Positions 36,228-39,959 of a DNA stretch of 39,959 bases are shown here, piece by piece (within the stretch, counting starts at the first letter, position 1; each line of letters opens with the position of its first letter). The position numbers and the translations under genes were made by a program. The stretch spans positions 1 to 39,959 of the IMG/VR virus record IMGVR_UViG_3300044726_000244. The stretch is one strand, 5' to 3'. Origin of the DNA: a virus. The notes beneath the pieces are model-generated. The model worked only from the letters and a program-made list of their open reading frames with translations, ran no database searches and had not been told where the DNA came from.

Positions 36228-38171
36228 ATGCGCGAGGTCTCGGACGCCTGGGCGCCCCTGGTGGCCACCTACAGGCAGGGGCTGGGGGTGGAAGACTTTC
36301 TGGCGGTCCTCATCCCGAGCCGCAACCTGGTCCTCACGGCCCGGCCCTGGCCGGACGGCTGGCTCCCCGCTGGGATGCTCGTCTACCCGTACCTCGCGCC
36401 CATGGGACAGGGCGTGGGCTCCATCAGTATGGAGCTGGCGGACGATCGATCCTCGCGGCTCGGCACGGTCACCTGCCAGGTGCGCGTGCAGGCCGGGCAG
36501 GTGGGCGCCCCGCTGGACTCCGTGCAACAGCTCCTCCTCACCCTCAGTGAACAGCCCGCCGTGGTCTGGGGTGGGTTTCTGGGCGGTGTGACGCATACGG
36601 ACAGCCAGATTCTCACGCTGTTTAGTGGCCGGGTGGCCACGCCCCGCCTGACGCGCGGCGTCCTCACGTTCACCATCGTGGACGGTAGCCAGCAAGATCA
36701 CCGCGACATCGAAGTGCCGCTTGGCACCAGCGTCTTTCCCGGTGCGCCGCTTGCGGCCCATGGCCTGACGATTCCCTTCATTATCGGGACGGCGCTCGGG
36801 GTGTCCCCGACGCTGGTCTCGTCCGTCGCCAATGGCACGCTCGCCACCCCACTGCCCGCGGCGGCGGTGGAGACAATCAACCTGCAAGAGACGGGAGCGA
36901 ACTTCCCGACAGCCGGGGCCATTGTGGTGGGCAGCGAAACGATCACCTATAGTGGCCGGCGGGTCGGGCTGCTCCTTGATGGGGCGTCCACGCTGCAACT
37001 GCTCGCGCCGGTCCGCAGTGCGCCCGTGGTCCATCTGGCGGGCGAGGCGGTCACCCTGGCGCCGCCGATCGTCTACCGCTACCTCATTGGACTCGGCCTC
37101 TCACCCCTCGAACTCCTGGCGGTACGCGACCAGGACGGGGTGATCGACACGTATACATTCGTGACGGACGCCCCGGGGCTGCCGGCAGGCACGGCGGTAC
37201 TCGATCTGCCCGAGCCACACGAGGGTGTGCAAGTGGATGTCCAGGTCATTCCCGACCCGCCACTGCCCCCGCTCCTCAATGGCGGCTTTGAGGCCGGGGA
37301 GCTGGCGCCCTGGACGCCGCTCCCAGGCACCACGGCGGCGGTGGTGCTGCAAGAGGTGCAGGCGGGGTCGTATAAACTCCAACTGCAAAACGTCGACACC
37401 ACGCTCGTGGGCGTGACGCAAGACATCGCGGTCGAGGTGGGCGAGCGCTATGTGCTGCTGTTCAACTGGCGCACGCCCGTCAAGATGATCGAGAATTTGC
37501 TGGGCAATGGTGATTTTACGTTCCCCCCTGATCCGGAAGATGAGGAGGTGTTTCGCTGGGAGATCACGATCGAGGGCATGGAGCATGCCATCCCGGAGTA
37601 TGTTCCCCCACCGCCGGAACCGCTGCCGCCCCCGGAACCGCCCCCGGAACCACCGCCGCCGTCTGCCGTCAATGAACACGGCAGCCAGACGTTTACCTTG
37701 CCCGTCGCGCCCTTGTATGTGGACGAGCCTGCCCCTGACACCTCGTTTGGGTACCGGGCCGCGGGCTATGCGTCGTACCATGTGAGCATGGAACAACCGC
37801 TGACAGTCACACCCGGGCAGGCCCTCGCGCTCGATGTGCGCGTCTTCGCCTTTCTGTGGGCGGGGCGCACGGATGTCGTCTATGCCGCCGGGGGAGGAGC
37901 CGGCGGCGTGACACTCGGCAGCCTGCCGCCGCTCAGTGAGGTGACGGTGGAGGTGCAGCTGTGGCCAGCGGGGGGCGGGCCGCCAGAGTATCAGCGCTAT
38001 CTGCAGCCCGATCAGCCGGCGAGCCCGTATGGCCGACAGGCAGAGTTTAGGTTGCAGAGTACAATGACGCCGGCGGGCGGGGCGTACCGCTTCGTTATCG
38101 CCATCAGTGGCCGCTATGGTGGCCAGATTCCCCCGATTGAAGTGACCACCGCCGTGGTCTCAGTGGCCTAG
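36228..38171 (+). CDS. Tail hub/baseplate protein with carbohydrate-binding-like domains
   Basis: The product is 647 aa. The first 350 residues form a beta-rich hub-like region (MLVYPYLAPMGQGVGSISME, SGRVATPRLTRGVLTFTIVD, TIPFIIGTALGVSPTLV). Residues 352-400 (PLLNGGFEAGELAPWTPLPG ... SYKLQLQN) are a CBM-type jelly-roll start. A second fragment begins LLGNGDF near 425. A PPPEP-repeat linker lies at about 463-480, then another beta sandwich. It is placed between the distal tail and tip genes. I infer a baseplate hub with glycan-binding side domains. Confidence 0.75.
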   Translation: MREVSDAWAPLVATYRQGLGVEDFLAVLIPSRNLVLTARPWPDGWLPAGMLVYPYLAPMGQGVGSISMELADDRSSRLGTVTCQVRVQAGQVGAPLDSVQQLLLTLSEQPAVVWGGFLGGVTHTDSQILTLFSGRVATPRLTRGVLTFTIVDGSQQDHRDIEVPLGTSVFPGAPLAAHGLTIPFIIGTALGVSPTLVSSVANGTLATPLPAAAVETINLQETGANFPTAGAIVVGSETITYSGRRVGLLLDGASTLQLLAPVRSAPVVHLAGEAVTLAPPIVYRYLIGLGLSPLELLAVRDQDGVIDTYTFVTDAPGLPAGTAVLDLPEPHEGVQVDVQVIPDPPLPPLLNGGFEAGELAPWTPLPGTTAAVVLQEVQAGSYKLQLQNVDTTLVGVTQDIAVEVGERYVLLFNWRTPVKMIENLLGNGDFTFPPDPEDEEVFRWEITIEGMEHAIPEYVPPPPEPLPPPEPPPEPPPPSAVNEHGSQTFTLPVAPLYVDEPAPDTSFGYRAAGYASYHVSMEQPLTVTPGQALALDVRVFAFLWAGRTDVVYAAGGGAGGVTLGSLPPLSEVTVEVQLWPAGGGPPEYQRYLQPDQPASPYGRQAEFRLQSTMTPAGGAYRFVIAISGRYGGQIPPIEVTTAVVSVA

Positions 38172-38185
38172 AGGGAGGTCTTGCA

Positions 38186-39959
38186 GTGGCAGAAGACGCC
38201 AGACAGGGCAGCGGGATCATCTCCCTCGGGACGCCGACGAACCCGACCCTGTACACGGCCCGGGTGGTGCGCGGGCCGTCCGAGTGGCAGCGCCTGGCCC
38301 TGGCCTTTGTGGCGACCGAGCCCACGCTGCGGATCTCCCTCCAGGGACAGGCGTCAGCAGCCGGAAATACGGTCGAATATGACGGCATCCGGTTTCTGCC
38401 GCCAGGCCGCAACCCGGTCTTGCTCATGGCCGCCATCTTTGCGCGCTTTCTGCCCCATCTCACGCTTGATCCCGTCAGCGTGGCGGCATCGGCCGAGCGG
38501 CGCAACGAGTGGCTCTTTAGTGGGTATATTCCGGATCCTGGGCGGACGGACCAGCTACTCACGCGCATGTCACAGGAGTGCTTCTGTACGGTGTTCAAGG
38601 ACCTCGATGGCGTCTACAAAATCACGGCCGATGATCCTGACCACCTCCCTGTGCTCCACCTCGACAGCCAGCACGACGTGTTCCAGGAGACCCTGGAGGT
38701 GCAGGGGCTCCCCATGGAGCAGGTCTACACGGATTTTTACCTGTGGTATCAGCGCGTCTCGACGCAGGTCACGACCAGCCAGGCCGGGCAGTATGCCGCC
38801 GTGCTCTACGTCACGCCAGACGATTCGATCAGCCAGTACTCCGAACTCCAGACCCTCTGCGGCCAGGCCGCCGACACCTTGCATACGCGCACGCGCTTTG
38901 ATTTCTTCTGCGACTTCATCACGGACCCTGCCACCGCCGATTTGCTCCTGTCGCGGTTCGTGCGGCAGCTCAGTGTCATCCGGCGGGAGGTGTCCCTTGA
39001 GGCGGCGCTGCCGGCGCTCCCCTTGAGCGTCACGGACCACGTCGCGGTGCGGGCTCCACTACTGGGGCTTACGCCGTTTGTCGGGGAGCTGCGGCAGGCG
39101 ACGCTGGCGTTCACGCCGCAGGCCACCGGCCTGGCGCTGGGCCTGACGCTGCGGGAATCCGGGCTCCTGCGCGGGGTGTGGGAAAGCTGGGACGTGGGAA
39201 GCCTGTCAAACCTGCCGGGCAGTCTGCCGCCCGGGGCCCCGCGGGTCCGTGAAACCTGGCCGGCGCCGGAGGGGGCGCCGTGGTTTCTGCACACGGCGTT
39301 TGGCAGACCGGCTGCCTGTTATGCCCTCCTGGCGGTCGGGACAGACCAGCTCGATCTGGGCGCTGGGCAACGCCTCACACAGCCGGTCGATACGCCGCAG
39401 GCCGGGCCACCGGTGCGCCTCTTTCGCCAGAGCAATGTGGTCTCGGACCTCTGGAGTCTGGGGTTGCCCATGGAGGGCCTGTGCTCGGCACTGGGGCTCT
39501 CGCAAGGGGAGGTGTATGCGGCCATCCAACCCGCCTCCACGCCAGGCGTCTCACAACTGTGGCGGCTCCACCCGAGTGCCAGTGGGGACGGGACGGGCGA
39601 GGTGGTCGCCTCCTTGCCCACTGACACGCGGGTCTGGGCCATGGCCGCGTATGATTTCAGCGATGGTCGAGGCCCCGGCCTCTACCTGGGGACGGCACCC
39701 TTTGCGCGTCTCTACCGCTGGGAGCCGGGCGAGACCCCCACAGTCGTCCTCGACGAAGGGGCCTTCATGCGGCGCTTTCGATCCCTGACGATTGATCCAG
39801 GCACGGGGGTCTTATGGGCTGCCCAGGATAATGTCGAGGTGAGTGGCGCAGGCCGCACCGTCATGTACCACCTTACGGCGTTGGGCTATAACGCGCACAC
39901 CCTACCCGCCCCGGCGACGCAGACGTGTAATATGGTCGCGTTTGGCGGGACGCTCTGGG
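38186..39959 (+). CDS. Tail-tip/baseplate protein, N-terminal part (continues at 1-531)
   Basis: It starts at GTG 38186 with GAGGGAGGT 7 bases upstream and runs off the window; across the circle it is 725 aa. The N-terminal 65 residues resemble a jelly-roll (RVVRGPSEWQRLALAFVATE, LRISLQGQASAAGNTVEYDG). A hub-like part follows (PGRTDQLLTRMSQECFCTVF, DLDGVYKITADDPDHLPVLH). From about residue 330 onward blocks such as PWFLHTAFGRPAACYALLAV, GLYLGTAPFARLYRWEPGE and GVLWAAQDNVEV suggest beta-propeller blades. Likely role: tip structure that contacts the cell. Confidence 0.8.
   Translation, partial: MAEDARQGSGIISLGTPTNPTLYTARVVRGPSEWQRLALAFVATEPTLRISLQGQASAAGNTVEYDGIRFLPPGRNPVLLMAAIFARFLPHLTLDPVSVAASAERRNEWLFSGYIPDPGRTDQLLTRMSQECFCTVFKDLDGVYKITADDPDHLPVLHLDSQHDVFQETLEVQGLPMEQVYTDFYLWYQRVSTQVTTSQAGQYAAVLYVTPDDSISQYSELQTLCGQAADTLHTRTRFDFFCDFITDPATADLLLSRFVRQLSVIRREVSLEAALPALPLSVTDHVAVRAPLLGLTPFVGELRQATLAFTPQATGLALGLTLRESGLLRGVWESWDVGSLSNLPGSLPPGAPRVRETWPAPEGAPWFLHTAFGRPAACYALLAVGTDQLDLGAGQRLTQPVDTPQAGPPVRLFRQSNVVSDLWSLGLPMEGLCSALGLSQGEVYAAIQPASTPGVSQLWRLHPSASGDGTGEVVASLPTDTRVWAMAAYDFSDGRGPGLYLGTAPFARLYRWEPGETPTVVLDEGAFMRRFRSLTIDPGTGVLWAAQDNVEVSGAGRTVMYHLTALGYNAHTLPAPATQTCNMVAFGGTLW
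39833..39959. repeat. Assembly-end direct repeat (copy 2)
   Basis: This is the second copy of bases 1-127. Joining base 39832 to base 1 keeps the tail-tip gene open, which supports a circular or circularly permuted molecule. Confidence 0.95.

Overview
This window is the complete genome of a temperate, siphovirus-like phage. It was assembled as a circle and cut inside a tail gene. The first 127 bases are repeated exactly as the last 127, inside one open reading frame, so the unit genome is 39,832 bp and the tail gene at 38186-39959 continues at 1-531. The DNA is GC-rich. Start codons are ATG or GTG behind strong GGAGG-type ribosome sites, and genes are packed with ATGA, TGATG or GTGA overlaps. 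The host is probably a GC-rich diderm bacterium, because the phage encodes an OmpA-type peptidoglycan-binding lipoprotein. I cannot name the host.

Late module, + strand, 18873 through the join to 5961: small and large terminase, DUF1073-type portal, Mu-F/SPP1-gp7-type minor head protein, a DUF2213-type protease-scaffold with a nested in-frame start, decoration protein, HK97/encapsulin-fold capsid protein, head-tail connectors, a tandemly duplicated tail-terminator-like protein, two tail-tube-like proteins, a tail chaperone with a T TTT TTG slippery site giving a -1 extension, a 1021-aa tape measure, distal tail and hub proteins, a wrapped tail-tip protein, and an 895-aa fibre ending in a peptidase S74 intramolecular chaperone. 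Two small membrane proteins lie on the opposite strand inside this operon. After the fibre come a membrane protein and the OmpA-like lipoprotein. I see no recognisable endolysin anywhere.

Early module, - strand, 13189 down to 5958: an XRE regulator, a HTH_17 (excisionase-like) protein, HTH/zinc proteins, and a 423-aa replication initiator whose gene contains five iterons followed by an AT-rich segment, as in lambda O. Downstream is a long run of tiny overlapping genes, many with CxxC zinc motifs, including duplicated paralogues.

Two structured elements interrupt this run: A at 8292-8631 (+) and B at 9505-9890 (-). They share ends and several hairpins with compensatory base changes, and both abut an NTGA. 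Removing either one joins the flanking reading frames. They look like ORF-less HEARO/omega-RNA (IsrB-type) elements. This is the most unusual content of the window.

Immunity and integration, 13190-17378: a divergent control region with operators and an apparently leaderless repressor gene (+), a tyrosine integrase (-), a repeat-rich candidate attP, a cysteine-rich lipoprotein, three - strand genes including a SWIM zinc-finger protein, and a second XRE regulator with its own operator repeats. A short + operon (17455-18768) leads into the late genes.
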